A DNA stretch of 64,000 nucleotides from Blattamonas nauphoetae (Eukaryota; Preaxostyla; Oxymonadida), in NCBI GenBank assembly GCA_033064195.1, contig JARBJD010000079.1, forward strand, positions 186,001 to 250,000. Reading direction: 5' to 3'. Each line of letters starts with the position of its first letter. Position 1 is the stretch's first letter. The notes below the pieces were generated by a model. The model did not search any database. It saw nothing but the letters and a program-made list of their open reading frames with translations, and was not told where the DNA came from. The position numbers and the translations under genes are program-made. This document shows positions 63,801 through 64,000 of this stretch, in pieces.

Positions 63801-64000
63801 GGTATCCCCGTCAACAAAAGCAGATGTGGTTCCATTTGGGGATTGAACTGTTCCGGCTGTTTCTTCGTTGCATTCGGACGATGCGAGGAGAGCGGAGAAC
63901 GTCGTGTTGGAACACAGCAGACTCCCTCCGAGCTGCACGTCTCGCACCGTCGATCCGCACAGATGGGAGCTGGTTTCACAAACAGCACAGCCAACCATTC
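60890..64000 (-). CDS. Beta-helix surface protein, 5' part, runs off the window
   Basis: This is the upstream portion of the gene ending at 51,134. The frame is open from the window edge to the element border, then about 15 codons into the element. Removing the element and one CA lets the frame run on as GVDGMKL then NTTYTINELSND, with no change of phase. From the edge inward it reads as beta-helix repeats (CSFTGSRYQ, CHFEDRITAN, CTMLTCCGNIASGGLT, CHFVNCSSVSGGGGLSF). Ig-like strands start near 62,300, with repeated EPARIKSISPKLN-type units. The signal peptide lies outside the window. There is no frame break in the visible part. Confidence 0.85.

Overview
The window is eukaryotic, gene-dense nuclear DNA from an anaerobic-protist-like genome. 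The best guess is an oxymonad (Preaxostyla, Blattamonas-like); this rests on the overall gene style and no marker gene proves it. Support for a eukaryote: an H2A.Z histone gene with three short GT-AG introns, a Pumilio-family gene, very large secreted or transmembrane surface proteins, and tyrosine-recombinase retroelements of the DIRS group. Stops behave as in the standard code.

Layout. 1-1,656: little recognisable, with a 30-bp inverted repeat and a broken minus-strand reading frame. 1,690-5,251: a decayed surface-protein gene split by a 788-bp MITE flanked by TAA. 5,252-20,154: a repeat-rich zone with four copies of an ARM/HEAT-like gene (one broken), two minisatellite blocks, and a 5-kb DIRS-like element (10,051-15,053). 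That element keeps its termini and internal junction but holds surface-gene debris instead of a recognisable polymerase. 20,155-29,555: a giant surface protein (about 3,100 codons) with one frame break near each end. 30,557-38,501: ordinary host genes, namely H2A.Z, an ARM/coiled-coil/SPRY-like protein, an unrecognised alpha-helical protein and a PUF protein. 38,762-48,181: a surface receptor-like gene split just inside the membrane by a whole-looking DIRS element (42,804-47,346). 49,336-51,098: an unrecognised multi-exon gene. 51,134 to beyond 64,000: a second surface gene on the minus strand, split in its ectodomain by another whole-looking DIRS element (56,186-60,889).

The main theme is a family of type-I surface proteins. 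Each has a signal peptide where the start is visible, beta-helix-like and Ig-like repeats punctuated by a Cys-x(n)-PC-S-x(n)-AW-type motif, one transmembrane helix, and a cytoplasmic protein-kinase-like domain. In all three readable tails that domain lacks the HRD and DFG residues but keeps the APE motif and C-lobe, so it looks like a pseudokinase. The mobile elements insert repeatedly in this family. At three insertions (MITE, DIRS 1, DIRS 2) the host frame reads on exactly across the empty site, so the insertion points can be fixed to within a few bases.
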